Below, piece by piece: positions 17,502 to 27,049 of a stretch of 64,000 bases of DNA; the first letter of the stretch is position 1, and each line of letters begins with the position of its first letter. This stretch comes from an uncultured Paracoccaceae bacterium. GTDB taxonomy: Bacteria > Pseudomonadota > Alphaproteobacteria > Rhodobacterales > Rhodobacteraceae. The notes beneath the pieces were generated by a model. It ran no database searches and was not told the DNA's origin. It worked only from the letters and a program-made list of their open reading frames with translations. Position numbers and translations under genes: made by a program. The stretch spans positions 1,426,001 through 1,490,000 of the forward strand of contig CATOSU010000002.1 in assembly GCA_951812615.1 (NCBI GenBank), read 5' to 3'.

Positions 17502-17797
17502 GCCGGCCACAGGCGCGTTTAGGAGACATGTGCCTATGTGTTCTCTTCGCTCCCAGCCCGGCAGGGCCGGTACCGGGGAGCAGCCCGCTTGCCTTTCTCG
17601 GCGCACCGACCGTGTTGGTCGGCGGTCAGCCGGCGGCGCGGCTTGGGGACAACCATATCGGACTGGGACCGCATCCGGTTGCTCTCGGGTCGATGACGGT
17701 CCTGATCTCGAACCAGCCGGCCGCGCGGATCGGCGATCCGACCGGCTGTGGCGGTGCTGTCCTGCAGGGCCTGCCAACTGTGTTGACCGGAGGGTAG
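17498..17797 (+). CDS. PAAR-domain protein, T6SS spike tip
   Basis: The 99-residue product is a stand-alone PAAR protein, the pointed cone that sharpens the VgrG trimer. It shows the expected repeated proline-alanine-alanine-arginine pattern: GGQPAARLGD around residue 45 and NQPAARIGDPTGCGG around 70, with a further LGDMCLC at the N-terminus. His and Cys residues in these turns can bind zinc at the tip. It carries no C-terminal toxin domain. Its ATG overlaps the stop of the preceding unknown gene, so adaptor candidate and tip are likely made together. Confidence 0.92.
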   Translation: MSRPQARLGDMCLCVLFAPSPAGPVPGSSPLAFLGAPTVLVGGQPAARLGDNHIGLGPHPVALGSMTVLISNQPAARIGDPTGCGGAVLQGLPTVLTGG

Positions 17798-17806
17798 ACC
17801 GAAGAC

Positions 17807-19288
17807 ATGGCCGTGACGCTCAAATTTCAGTCTTCGGGTACCATGCCGGGCGGTGCCGGCCCGGTTCAGATGCAGGGCGGCAGCCTGACGGTCGGGCGCG
17901 GTCCCGCCAATGACCTCGTGCTGCCCGATCCGGATCGCGTCCTGTCCAAAAGCCACTGCGCAATCGAAGATCACAACGGCAATGTCGTGGTCGTGGATCT
18001 TTCCACGAACGGCACCTTTCTGAACTATTCCAAGATCCCGCTCGGCCCGACCCCGACACCGCTCAACAACGGCGACGTTCTCAGCGTCGGCCCCTACGAG
18101 CTGATCGTCGAAATCGGCGCGGCAATCCCCGAGGCCGCTGGCGGGATCGCACTTGCACCGGCGTCGCTGGACCCGATTTCCCACGGGCAGGCGGAACAGG
18201 CTCCCGATCCGTTGCAATTGCTGGACGATCCGGGCGAGGGTGGCGATTTTCTTGACGACCTGCTGGGCAGCGAAAACACACCCAAGGGGCCGGCCCAGCT
18301 GAACCCGACCGATCCGATCGACGAACTTCTTCCGCCGCTTGGCGAAGAGGAAGACCCGTTCTTCCAGAAACCCGCTGACGGTCTCGAAGCCGAAGGCGGC
18401 AGCGCGCCGATGCACAGCCCGTCGGCGCAGGACAGCTTCATCCCGCAGACCGCGCAATCCTCCAACGTGATCCCGGACGACTGGGACGATCTGCTGGCCC
18501 CCGACCCCCCGGCCGCGGCAGATCCGCCGCCCGTGGCGCCCGTGCCTCCGCCGGAAATCCCGGAACCACCCGCAGAACCCGATTTCACCACGCCGGTCGA
18601 AATCCCGCAGGTTGCTGACCCGGCACCGGCCCCGCCGCCTGATGAACCACCGCAAACCGCAGCACCACAACAGCCTGTCCCCGTCGTGACGGAACCGGCG
18701 CCTTCCGATGCAGCCCGCGCCTTCCTCGACAGTCTGGGCGCGGATGACGTCGCCATAGATGACGCGGAACTGGAAAAAACCATGGCCCGCATGGGCCGGA
18801 TCATGAAGACGCTGATCACCGGGCTGCGTGAGATCCTGATGACGCGTACCTCGATCAAAAGCGAGTTTCGCATCGAACAGACGATGATCGGCGCCGGCGG
18901 GAACAACCCGCTGAAGTTTTCGATCAGCCCGGAACAGGCCATCGAGGCCATGGCGCGCCCCGCCACCAAGGGTTACCTGAGCCCCGAGACCGCCGCTGAA
19001 GAGGCGCTGGACGACATCAAGGCGCATGAAGTGGCCATGGTCACGGGCATGGAGGCCGCTCTCAAAGGTGTGCTGGCCAGACTGGACCCGGCCGAGCTGG
19101 CCGGCAAGATTGAAACCAGCGGCGCGCTGGGCAGCCTCTTCAAGGGCAAAAAGGCGCGCTATTGGGAAGTTTACGAAAAGATGTATGCCGAGATATCGGA
19201 TCAGGCCGAAAACGACTTTCACGACCTGTTCAGCCGCGAATTCGCGCGCGCCTACAAGGAACAGCTGGATAAGCTGAAGACGAGTTAA
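17807..19288 (+). CDS. tagH: TagH/Fha, FHA-domain T6SS regulator
   Basis: The 493-residue protein has an N-terminal forkhead-associated domain (about residues 1-105: LTVGRGPANDLVLPD, LSKSHCAIE, DLSTNGTFLN), which binds phosphothreonine. A long acidic/proline-rich linker follows (about 110-300). The C-terminal region (about 300-490) is typical of the T6SS TagH/ImpI group (TSIKSEFRIEQTMIGAGGNNPLKF, then AIEAMARPATKGYLSPE). In Pseudomonas and Agrobacterium such proteins are targets or readers of PpkA phosphorylation and trigger assembly. ppkA, pppA and tagF are in the same locus. The linker has a DDLLG motif reminiscent of the giant fusion protein. Confidence 0.93.
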   Translation: MAVTLKFQSSGTMPGGAGPVQMQGGSLTVGRGPANDLVLPDPDRVLSKSHCAIEDHNGNVVVVDLSTNGTFLNYSKIPLGPTPTPLNNGDVLSVGPYELIVEIGAAIPEAAGGIALAPASLDPISHGQAEQAPDPLQLLDDPGEGGDFLDDLLGSENTPKGPAQLNPTDPIDELLPPLGEEEDPFFQKPADGLEAEGGSAPMHSPSAQDSFIPQTAQSSNVIPDDWDDLLAPDPPAAADPPPVAPVPPPEIPEPPAEPDFTTPVEIPQVADPAPAPPPDEPPQTAAPQQPVPVVTEPAPSDAARAFLDSLGADDVAIDDAELEKTMARMGRIMKTLITGLREILMTRTSIKSEFRIEQTMIGAGGNNPLKFSISPEQAIEAMARPATKGYLSPETAAEEALDDIKAHEVAMVTGMEAALKGVLARLDPAELAGKIETSGALGSLFKGKKARYWEVYEKMYAEISDQAENDFHDLFSREFARAYKEQLDKLKTS

Positions 19289-19321
19289 GACCGCCCGGCC
19301 GGGCAGAAAGAGGGGAACGCG

Positions 19322-20662
19322 GTGTCCTGGGACAGTAAGGTGCTTTGGACCGAAGGGTTGTTTTTGCAGCCGCATCACTTTCAGCAGGCCGACCGGTATT
19401 CCGAGGCGCTGGTTGCCGGGCTGGCGCGCCGTGTGCGCCCCTATGCCTGGGGCGTGAGTGAGCTGGAGATCGACCACGAGGTCCTGAAAATCGGCCAGTT
19501 CGCGCTGAAATCCGCCACCGGCCTGACACAGGACGGCACCGTGTTCCGTGTTCCGATGGCCGACGATCATCCGCCGGCGCTGGAAGTGCCGGAAACCATC
19601 AAGGACTGCATCGTCTACCTGACCGTTCCGCAGCGGCGGCAGGGTGCGTCCGAGGTTGACCTGACCGGGGCCGAGCTGTCTGCCAGCCGCCTGCGCCCGG
19701 GTGAAATCGAAATCACCGACACGATGAGCCGGGAACGCAAGCCGGTGATGCTGGGTGTGGGCAAGCTGCGCCTGCAATTCGCGCTGGAGGTCGATGATCT
19801 GGCCGATCGTCTGGCGATTCCGATTGCGCGGATCATCGAGGTTCGTCCGGACAAGGAAATCGTTCTGGATCAGGCATTCATGCCGTCCTGTCTCGACACC
19901 CGGGCCGCGGCGCCGCTGGACGGGTTCCTGCGCGAGCTTGACGGGTTGTTGGCCCACCGGATGCAGGCCCTTGCCGGGCGGCTGGCCGAGGCCGGCAGCA
20001 CCCGGGCCGTCGCCGAGGTGTCCGACTTCATTCTGCTGACCGTGATCAACCGGGCGATCCCGCTGGTGCGGCACCTGACTCAGCTTCAGATGCTGCACCC
20101 CGAGGATGTCTACCGCATCTGCGTGGCAATGGCCGGTGAATTGTCGGTGTTCATGACGCAGGAAAAACAGCCACCGGATTTCCCGCCCTACAGCCACGAC
20201 GACCTGACCGGCAGCTTCGCGCCGGTCATCCGCACGCTGCGCCAGTACCTCAGCTCGGTTCTGGAACAGACGGCGATCAAGATCCCGCTGGAAGAACGCA
20301 AATACGGCATCAGCGTGGGTGTCATCGCCGACCGCAAGCTCATCGGCAGCGCGGGTTTCGTTCTGGCCGTCGATGCCGATATCCCGTCCGAGGACCTGCG
20401 CCGCCACTTCTCCGGCCAGTCCAAGATCGGCCCGGTCGAGGAAATCCGCCAGCTGGTGAACTCGGCCCTGCCGGGGATCACCCTGCGCCCGCTGCCCGTG
20501 GCCCCGCGGCAGATCCCCTATCATTCGGGCGTGGTGTATTTCGAACTGGATGCGGCCAGCCCGTATTGGGGCAAGATGACCACATCGGGCGGGATTGCCG
20601 TGCATGTTTCAGGCACCTATCCCGGTCTGAAAATGGAGCTCTGGGCAATCCGGAACACCTAA
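19322..20662 (+). CDS. tssK: TssK (VasE/ImpJ), T6SS baseplate-membrane connector
   Basis: The 446-residue product is TssK, the trimeric protein linking baseplate wedges to the TssL/TssM membrane complex. It has WTEGLFLQPHHFQQADRY at residues 8-25, the strongest family signature, and the C-terminal QIPYHSGVVYFELD and GIAVHVSGTYPGLKMELWAIR. Length is standard. It begins with GTG. It is followed 12 bases later by tssL, the usual partner order. Confidence 0.96.
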   Translation: MSWDSKVLWTEGLFLQPHHFQQADRYSEALVAGLARRVRPYAWGVSELEIDHEVLKIGQFALKSATGLTQDGTVFRVPMADDHPPALEVPETIKDCIVYLTVPQRRQGASEVDLTGAELSASRLRPGEIEITDTMSRERKPVMLGVGKLRLQFALEVDDLADRLAIPIARIIEVRPDKEIVLDQAFMPSCLDTRAAAPLDGFLRELDGLLAHRMQALAGRLAEAGSTRAVAEVSDFILLTVINRAIPLVRHLTQLQMLHPEDVYRICVAMAGELSVFMTQEKQPPDFPPYSHDDLTGSFAPVIRTLRQYLSSVLEQTAIKIPLEERKYGISVGVIADRKLIGSAGFVLAVDADIPSEDLRRHFSGQSKIGPVEEIRQLVNSALPGITLRPLPVAPRQIPYHSGVVYFELDAASPYWGKMTTSGGIAVHVSGTYPGLKMELWAIRNT

Positions 20663-20674
20663 AGGAAACAGGCG

Positions 20675-22087
20675 ATGTCTGATAAGGATCCCTTTGCCGA
20701 ACCGGATGACACCGACAAGACGGTGATCAGACCCAATCCGGGCGGACGGCGCTCTGCGCCCACCCCACCGCCTGCCGCTGCACCCGCTGCTGCGCCCGAG
20801 GTGCCCGAACCGGGCACCGACAGTTTCGGCGTCGCCCACGCGGCGGCCCCCAAACCGGCACAGTCACGCGGCACCGAGGTCACGGCGGCCTCGGCCATCA
20901 CCGGTATGAACCAGCTGACCGCATGTGCCGCGACGCTGTTTTCGCTGATCTCCCGCATCCGCAACCGGGCTCAGCACATGGACCCCGACAAGCTGCGCCA
21001 AAGCGTGGTGGCCGAGGTGCGGGCCTTCGAAAACCGCGCCCTGCAGGCCGGCATTCCGGCCCAGACCGTCAAGGTCGCGCGCTACGCGCTCTGCGCGACG
21101 ATCGACGATGTCGTGCTCAACACACCCTGGGGCAGCCAGTCCAACTGGGGCCTGCAATCCATGGTCGGCACGTTCCACCGCGAAACTGTCGGCGGTGACA
21201 GATTCTATGACCTGCTGGCGCGGCTGGAAAAGGATCCGGGCAACAATATCGACATGCTCGAATTCATCTACATGTGCCTGTCGCTGGGCTTCGAGGGCCG
21301 GCTGCGCGTCGAACAGAACGGCGGCGAAAAACACCTGCAGATCCGCAACGGGCTGGCCCGCATCATCCGGGCTCAGCGCGGCCCGCTGGAATGGGACCTG
21401 TCCCCGTGTTGGGAGGGGTTGAAGAAACCGTTCAAAAGGCTGTCTTTCTGGCGCGTGGTCTGGATTGCCATCGGCGCCACCGCCGCCCTTCTGGCGTTTC
21501 AGTTCATGGGGCTCAGCTGGTTCTTGTCCAACAACACCGAACGGCTGGTTGGCCAGCTGTCGATCATCGACATCGGCGCCCCGGCCGAGCTGGAACGCCG
21601 TGCGCCGCCGCCGCCGCCACCACCGCCCCCGCCAACGGCGGAACAGCAACTGGAGAAGGTCACCGGCTTCCTGCAGCAGGAAATCGACGATGGCATCGTC
21701 GAGGTGTTCCGCAAGGGCAATACGCTGACCATCCGCATCAAGGGTTCCGGCATGTTCGGATCCGGCTCGGATCAGCTGGCCGAGGATTTCGTCGGCCCCG
21801 TCGACCGTGTCGCCAAGGCGCTGAACGACGAACCCGGCCCGGTGATCGTCGTCGGCCATTCCGACAATATCCCGATCCGGTCGTCGCGGTTCCCTTCGAA
21901 CATGGCGTTGTCGCTGGCGCGGGCCAAATCGGTGATGGCCGGCATGGCCCAGGCCATAGATGACCCCGCCCGCCTGACCGCCGAGGGCCGGGCCGAGAAA
22001 GAACCGATTGCCGATAATGGCACCAAGGCAGGCCGTGCCGCGAACCGTCGCATCGAAGTGCTGATGGTGCAGGAGGAGAAGGAATGA
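20675..22087 (+). CDS. tssL: TssL (DotU/ImpK family) with C-terminal OmpA domain
   Basis: The 470-residue inner-membrane T6SS protein has a disordered Pro/Ala-rich N-terminus (1-75), a cytoplasmic DotU-like domain (about 80-255, with FENRALQAG and LNTPWGSQSNWGLQSMVGTFH), one transmembrane helix (about 258-283) and a polyproline stretch near 312. A periplasmic OmpA/MotB-like domain follows (about 330-470, with VVGHSDNIPIRSSRFPSNMALSLARA and NRRIEVLM), which should bind peptidoglycan. This is the 'extended TssL' form in which the peptidoglycan anchor is fused. Its stop overlaps the tssM start (ATGA). Confidence 0.95.
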   Translation: MSDKDPFAEPDDTDKTVIRPNPGGRRSAPTPPPAAAPAAAPEVPEPGTDSFGVAHAAAPKPAQSRGTEVTAASAITGMNQLTACAATLFSLISRIRNRAQHMDPDKLRQSVVAEVRAFENRALQAGIPAQTVKVARYALCATIDDVVLNTPWGSQSNWGLQSMVGTFHRETVGGDRFYDLLARLEKDPGNNIDMLEFIYMCLSLGFEGRLRVEQNGGEKHLQIRNGLARIIRAQRGPLEWDLSPCWEGLKKPFKRLSFWRVVWIAIGATAALLAFQFMGLSWFLSNNTERLVGQLSIIDIGAPAELERRAPPPPPPPPPPTAEQQLEKVTGFLQQEIDDGIVEVFRKGNTLTIRIKGSGMFGSGSDQLAEDFVGPVDRVAKALNDEPGPVIVVGHSDNIPIRSSRFPSNMALSLARAKSVMAGMAQAIDDPARLTAEGRAEKEPIADNGTKAGRAANRRIEVLMVQEEKE

Positions 22088-25000
22088 TGCTCCGAAGGTT
22101 CCTTTTCCCCCTTTTCAGATCGATCTATTTCATCCTCACGCTGGTCGCGGTGATCCTGTCCTTCTGCGTCTGGTATTTTGCGCCGATGATCGGCTCGGAA
22201 ACCTGGAGCCCGTTCGACAGCATGGTGGTCCGGCTGCTGATCATCGCCGTCATCGTGGTGATCTTTGCGGTGATCATGCTCATCGTGGCGCTGACCCGCG
22301 GCAAGAAGGACAAGGATCTTGCCGAAGACATGGCCGAAACCGTTCAGGAGGACGAAGATGACGGCGTCGTCGCCGCCGAACTGGCCGAACTCAAGGGCAA
22401 GTTCAAGGAAGCCCTGAACGCGCTCCGCAAAACCAAGAAGGGCCGCCGTCACCTCTATGAACTGCCGTGGTATGTGATCATCGGACCGCCGGGCGCGGGC
22501 AAGACCACGGCCATCGTCAACTCCGGCCTGCAATTCCCGCTGGCTGACAAGCTGGGCAAGGCCGCCATCGGCGGCGTCGGCGGCACCCGCAACTGCGACT
22601 GGTGGTTCACCAACGAAGCGGTGCTGATCGACACTGCCGGCCGCTACACCACGCAGGAAAGCGATGCCGAGGCCGACAACCGGGCATGGCAGGGCTTTCT
22701 GGGACTGCTCAAGAAACACCGTCCGCGTCAGCCAGTAAACGGTGCGCTTGTCGCCATTAGCCTCAGCGATCTGTCCCTGCAGGACGGGATGACACAAAAA
22801 GCGCATGGTCAGGCCATCCGCCGGCGCCTGAACGAATTGCGCGAGAAACTGGGCGTGCGCTTTCCGGTCTATATCCTGTTCACCAAGGCCGATCTGATCG
22901 CCGGGTTCAACGAATTCTACGATGACCTGGGCAAGGAAGGCCGCGAACAGGTCTGGGGCTTCACCCTGCCCATCGACGCCGGCAAGGGCGAAGATGGCGC
23001 CATGGGTGCGTTCGATGCTGAATTCGGTGCGCTTCTGGGGCAGCTCAACGCGCAGTCGCTGGAAAAGATGCAGGCCGAAACCGACCCGCAGCGCCGCGCT
23101 TTGGTGGCCGGTTTTCCGCAACAGACCGCGACCATGCGCAGCGTCGCCAAGGATTTCCTGAACGAGATTTTTCAGGACAACGCTTTCGACAAACGCCACC
23201 TCCTGCGCGGGGTCTATTTCACGTCCGGCACGCAGGAAGGCACGCCGATCGACCGCCTGATGCTGAACATGGCACAGACCTTCGGCATCGGACGTCAGGC
23301 CATCGGCTCGGGGCAGGGCACCGGGCGGTCCTTCTTCCTGACCCGCCTGTTCGAAGACGTGATCTTCCCCGAGGCCGGCCTTGTCTCTGCCGATGACAAG
23401 ATCGAACGCCGCTACCGCTGGGTCCGTCGCGTGGCCATTGCCGCCACGATCCTTGCCGCCATCGGCATGGGCGCGCTTTGGGTCCGCAGCTATCTGGGCA
23501 ACACCGCACTGATCGCATCGGCCCGGGCCGAGGTTGAAGTTTACCAGCACGACGTTGCGTCCATTCCCGGCAGCCCGATCGGCGATACCGACCTGCCGCC
23601 GGTGTCCGAGGCGCTGATCCACCTGCGGGACCTGCCCGGCAACCCGGTGGTCAACGACCCCGAACCGGAGCGCAGCCTGACCTACGGTCTCTATCAGGGC
23701 GAGGTGATTGGCACCCAGGCCGCCCAGACCTATCGCGCGGGGTTGAATCAGCGGTTCCTGCCTCGTCTGCTCTTGCGGCTCGAAGAGCAAATGACTGCGA
23801 ATATGAACAACCCGGACCTGCTCTATGAGGCGCTCAAGATCTACCTGATGCTGGGCTCGCAAGGCCCGCTCAACTCAGATCTGGTCAAAGAGTGGATGGC
23901 GATCGACTGGGAGATCGCCTATGCCGGTGTCGCCCGCAAACAGTTGCGCGCCGACATGTCCGACCACCTCGACGCGCTTTTGTCTGCCCCGATGCAGGAC
24001 ATCGCTCTGAACGGTCCGCTGGTCGAACGGGTGCAGGACCTGCTGACCGAACTGCCGCTGTCCCAGCGCGTCTATACCGGCATCATCAACTCAGCCAAGG
24101 CCACCTCGCTGCCGAAATGGCGCCTGACCGAGGCCGGCGGCCCTGCCGTGGCCCGGGTGCTGGTGCGGTCCTCGGGCCGGCCGCTGAACGAAGGGGTTGA
24201 AGGCATATTCACTTACAAGGGCTTCAACGAGGTGTTCCTGCCCGAGGCCGTCAGTGTCGCCGAGCGCGTTCAGCGCGAGGCATGGGTCCTTGGCGAACGG
24301 GGTGAAGACATTCAGTCCGAAGCCGCGCTTCTGCAGCTCAGCCGCGACGTGCTGGACCTCTATTACAGCGACTATATCGCCCGCTACGATTCAATCCTCG
24401 GTGATATCGACATCATCCCGATGGAATCGCTCAGCCACGCGGTCGAGGTGACAAACGTCCTGTCCGGCCCGACCTCGCCCATTGTCAACATCCTGACCGA
24501 GGTATCGAACGAAACCCGTCTGACCGAGGATCGCTCGGTTGTGGACACCTCCAACCTGAACGAAGGCGCCGCTGCCGTTGCCGGGATCGAAGCCCGCTCG
24601 AACCTCAGCATTCAGGGCCAGATCCTGATGGAAGCGCTGACCTCCACCGCGCTGGCCAGCTCCGGCGAGCCGCCTAAACCGCCGGGCGCCTATGTCGAAG
24701 ACCGCTTCGACTGGCTGCATAAACTGGTGGAACGCGCCGAAGGTCAGCCGTCGCAGCTTGATCAACTGATGGGCGTGCTCACCGAGGTGTACCAGCAGTC
24801 GAACAAGATGTCGTTCAGCGGTGTCACCGGCGGCGAAGAAGGCAATCAGGCGATCCAGCAGTTTCAGCAGGCCGCCGGACGCATCGACGGCCCTGTGCCG
24901 CGCTGGGCGTCGCAGATCACCACGGGCTCCTCAGGCATCACCACCGAAGGCACACGCGCATCGATCAACGCCAAGTATCAGGCCAACGTGCTGCCCTTCT

Positions 25001-25656
25001 GCGAACAGGCGCTGACCGACCGGTACCCGTTCAACCGCCGCTCCCGGTCCGAGGTCGCGACGCAGGACTTCGCCCGCCTCTTTGCACCCGGCGGCATGAT
25101 CGACGGGTTCTTCAACGACAATCTGCTGAAATTTGTCGATACCCGCACCCGCCCGTGGACGTGGAAGAAGGTCAATAATGTCGATCTGGGTATCTCGCAG
25201 GCTGTGCTGCAGCAGTTTCAGTATGCCTCGGAAATCCGCGACGCGTTCTTTAACGCCAACCCGGTGCCCGCAGTACAGTTTCAGATCACGCCCGAGGCGC
25301 TGGATCCGAAGGCCAAGCGCGTCATCCTCGAAATCGATGGCCAGCAGATTGTGTTCAGCCACAAATCGGCCCCCACCCCGGTTGCCGTGACATGGCCGGG
25401 CGGGGTTGGCATGGGACGCCTGACCTTTGAACCGATCCGCAAGAACATCGAAAGCCAGCTCACGCGCAACGGCCCCTGGGGCTGGTTCCGCCTGCTGGAC
25501 GCGGCCGAAGTGCGGCGCACCAACGTGTCTGACCGCAAGCGCGTGATCTTCAACGTGGGCGGCCGGATCGCGATTTTTCAGCTGCAATCCGGTTCGGTTC
25601 TCAACCCCTTCGCCCTTCCGGCGCTGTCCAAGTTCAGCTGCCCGAAAAGCTTGTGA
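22084..25656 (+). CDS. tssM: TssM (IcmF/VasK/ImpL), T6SS membrane core
   Basis: The 1190-residue product is TssM, which spans the inner membrane and extends through the periplasm. It has two N-terminal transmembrane helices (about residues 10-35 and 55-78) and a cytoplasmic GTPase-like domain with Walker A GPPGAGKTT at residue 134, WWFTNEAVLIDTAGRYTTQ, and LFTKADLI. A third transmembrane helix follows near 445-468 (VAIAATILAAIGMGALW). The large periplasmic part holds the IcmF-related and VasK C-terminal domains. An intact Walker A suggests nucleotide binding, as in Agrobacterium TssM. No tssJ lipoprotein gene is seen to pair with it. Confidence 0.96.
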   Translation: MMLRRFLFPLFRSIYFILTLVAVILSFCVWYFAPMIGSETWSPFDSMVVRLLIIAVIVVIFAVIMLIVALTRGKKDKDLAEDMAETVQEDEDDGVVAAELAELKGKFKEALNALRKTKKGRRHLYELPWYVIIGPPGAGKTTAIVNSGLQFPLADKLGKAAIGGVGGTRNCDWWFTNEAVLIDTAGRYTTQESDAEADNRAWQGFLGLLKKHRPRQPVNGALVAISLSDLSLQDGMTQKAHGQAIRRRLNELREKLGVRFPVYILFTKADLIAGFNEFYDDLGKEGREQVWGFTLPIDAGKGEDGAMGAFDAEFGALLGQLNAQSLEKMQAETDPQRRALVAGFPQQTATMRSVAKDFLNEIFQDNAFDKRHLLRGVYFTSGTQEGTPIDRLMLNMAQTFGIGRQAIGSGQGTGRSFFLTRLFEDVIFPEAGLVSADDKIERRYRWVRRVAIAATILAAIGMGALWVRSYLGNTALIASARAEVEVYQHDVASIPGSPIGDTDLPPVSEALIHLRDLPGNPVVNDPEPERSLTYGLYQGEVIGTQAAQTYRAGLNQRFLPRLLLRLEEQMTANMNNPDLLYEALKIYLMLGSQGPLNSDLVKEWMAIDWEIAYAGVARKQLRADMSDHLDALLSAPMQDIALNGPLVERVQDLLTELPLSQRVYTGIINSAKATSLPKWRLTEAGGPAVARVLVRSSGRPLNEGVEGIFTYKGFNEVFLPEAVSVAERVQREAWVLGERGEDIQSEAALLQLSRDVLDLYYSDYIARYDSILGDIDIIPMESLSHAVEVTNVLSGPTSPIVNILTEVSNETRLTEDRSVVDTSNLNEGAAAVAGIEARSNLSIQGQILMEALTSTALASSGEPPKPPGAYVEDRFDWLHKLVERAEGQPSQLDQLMGVLTEVYQQSNKMSFSGVTGGEEGNQAIQQFQQAAGRIDGPVPRWASQITTGSSGITTEGTRASINAKYQANVLPFCEQALTDRYPFNRRSRSEVATQDFARLFAPGGMIDGFFNDNLLKFVDTRTRPWTWKKVNNVDLGISQAVLQQFQYASEIRDAFFNANPVPAVQFQITPEALDPKAKRVILEIDGQQIVFSHKSAPTPVAVTWPGGVGMGRLTFEPIRKNIESQLTRNGPWGWFRLLDAAEVRRTNVSDRKRVIFNVGGRIAIFQLQSGSVLNPFALPALSKFSCPKSL

Positions 25657-25666
25657 CGCGGGCAGA

Positions 25667-26326
25667 ATGTCGGGTGGTGTCTACGCGTTCGGAAAAATGC
25701 CCTCGGTCGGGGATTTTTTCCGGCTGGGCGCACCGCAGGACTTCGTTGCCGCGTGGGACCCCTGGGTTCAATCCGCCATGCTGGGCGGTCAGACCGCGCT
25801 GGGTCCGGACTGGGACACGCATTACATGTCGGCGCCGATCTGGCGCTTCACACTCTGTCCCGGCCTCGCCGGGGCGCGCGCTTGGACGGGCATCGTGATG
25901 CCCAGCGTCGACCGCGTTGGCCGGCGGTTTCCCCTGACACTGCTGTCGCAACTGGACGCGCCGGACGCGGCCGCCTGCCACTTTGCCAACGATGCCTTTT
26001 TCGACCGGGTGGAGGATCTCGCCCTCGCCGCCCTCGAAGACGACATGACGCGTGACCGGCTGGAGGCTGACTTGGCCGCGTTGCCCGCGCCGGTGGTGCC
26101 GCGCTCTGCGATCAACGGGCAAACGGCAACGGCGGACAGCACCATCAATCTCGGCGCCGCGCTGGCCGCGCGCGGACTGAACAGCGGCGGGCAGGGGGCC
26201 AGCTACTGGACCGCCCGGCTGGCCGACACGGCACGGTTTTTCATGTGCCATGGCCTGCCCGATCCGCAACGGTCGCTCGGTCTTTTTGATCTCAACGCAC
26301 CGGTCTGGCAGGGAGGCACGGGATGA
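25667..26326 (+). CDS. tagF: TagF (ImpM), T6SS post-translational repressor
   Basis: The 219-residue protein matches TagF/ImpM: VYAFGKMPSVGDFFRLG at residues 5-21 (the family motif 'GKlPsrGDFvr'), W-x-x-W segments, and a central GIVMPSVDRVGRRFPLTLL motif ('PSvDrvGR.fPl'). In Pseudomonas and Agrobacterium TagF represses T6SS activity, binding the FHA protein; in Agrobacterium it is fused to the PppA phosphatase. Here the two are separate but overlap by 4 bases (ATGA), mirroring that fusion. It lies 10 bases after tssM. Confidence 0.93.
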   Translation: MSGGVYAFGKMPSVGDFFRLGAPQDFVAAWDPWVQSAMLGGQTALGPDWDTHYMSAPIWRFTLCPGLAGARAWTGIVMPSVDRVGRRFPLTLLSQLDAPDAAACHFANDAFFDRVEDLALAALEDDMTRDRLEADLAALPAPVVPRSAINGQTATADSTINLGAALAARGLNSGGQGASYWTARLADTARFFMCHGLPDPQRSLGLFDLNAPVWQGGTG

Positions 26327-27045
26327 ACACGCTGCAGCCATACCGCTACAATGCCAAGACCCATGTCGGTCACAAACGCCGGATCAACGAAGACGCGGTG
26401 CTGGCCCTGCCGGGGCACGCGATGTGGGTGGTCAGCGACGGCATGGGCGGTCACGACGCCGGAGATTACGCCAGCCGGCTGATCGCCGACGCCATCGCCA
26501 CGATCCCAGAGGGGCTGGGCGCCCGTGATCAGATGAACGCCTTGCGCGATACGATCCAGAGCGCGCACCGGCTGATCGTTGCCGAGGCGGATCAGCGCGG
26601 CCGCGGTGTCATAGGCGCAACGGTTGCGGCACTGATGCTGGCAGAGAACCATTTCGTCGGCATCTGGGCCGGAGACAGCCGCATCTACCTGCTGCGCGAC
26701 GGCAAGATCGACATGCTGACAACCGACCATTCCGCCGTGGCCGAGCTTGTTCTGGCCGGGCAGATGACATGGGACGAGGCCGAGCTGCACCCGAACTCCA
26801 ACGCCATCACCCGCGCGGTGGGGGTCGGCGATGACCTTGAACTCGACAAGGTGCGCGGCGAAACCCTGCCGGGCGACCGGTTCCTGATCTGCTCCGACGG
26901 GCTGACCAAATACGCCACATTCGCCATCCTTCAGGACATGCTGTCCCGGTATCCGATCGAAACCGTGTCAGACGAATTGATTCAGCTCGCGCTGGACGGG
27001 GGCGGGGCGGACAACATCACGGTCATCGTGGTCGACGTTCTCTGA
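26323..27045 (+). CDS. pppA: PppA, PP2C-type serine/threonine phosphatase of the T6SS
   Basis: The 240-residue product is a PP2C phosphatase with complete metal-binding motifs: VSDGMGGHDAGDYAS (residues about 38-52), GATVAALML, GDSRIYLLRDG, TTDHS, LICSDGLTKY and GGGADNITVIVV near the end. It should reverse PpkA phosphorylation of the FHA protein and keep the T6SS off. It is the last + strand gene of the operon and converges on ppkA with only 4 bases between the stop codons, so no separate terminator fits between them. Confidence 0.94.
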   Translation: MNTLQPYRYNAKTHVGHKRRINEDAVLALPGHAMWVVSDGMGGHDAGDYASRLIADAIATIPEGLGARDQMNALRDTIQSAHRLIVAEADQRGRGVIGATVAALMLAENHFVGIWAGDSRIYLLRDGKIDMLTTDHSAVAELVLAGQMTWDEAELHPNSNAITRAVGVGDDLELDKVRGETLPGDRFLICSDGLTKYATFAILQDMLSRYPIETVSDELIQLALDGGGADNITVIVVDVL

Positions 27046-27049
27046 CTGT

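Noticed and set aside
17534-20605. 1023-codon open frame on the - strand
   Set aside because: It lies antisense to PAAR, tagH and tssK, which are well supported. Composition is typical of an antisense frame in GC-rich DNA.
21772-23862. 696-codon - strand frame opposite tssL/tssM
   Set aside because: The + strand genes have full family motifs; the antisense product resembles nothing.
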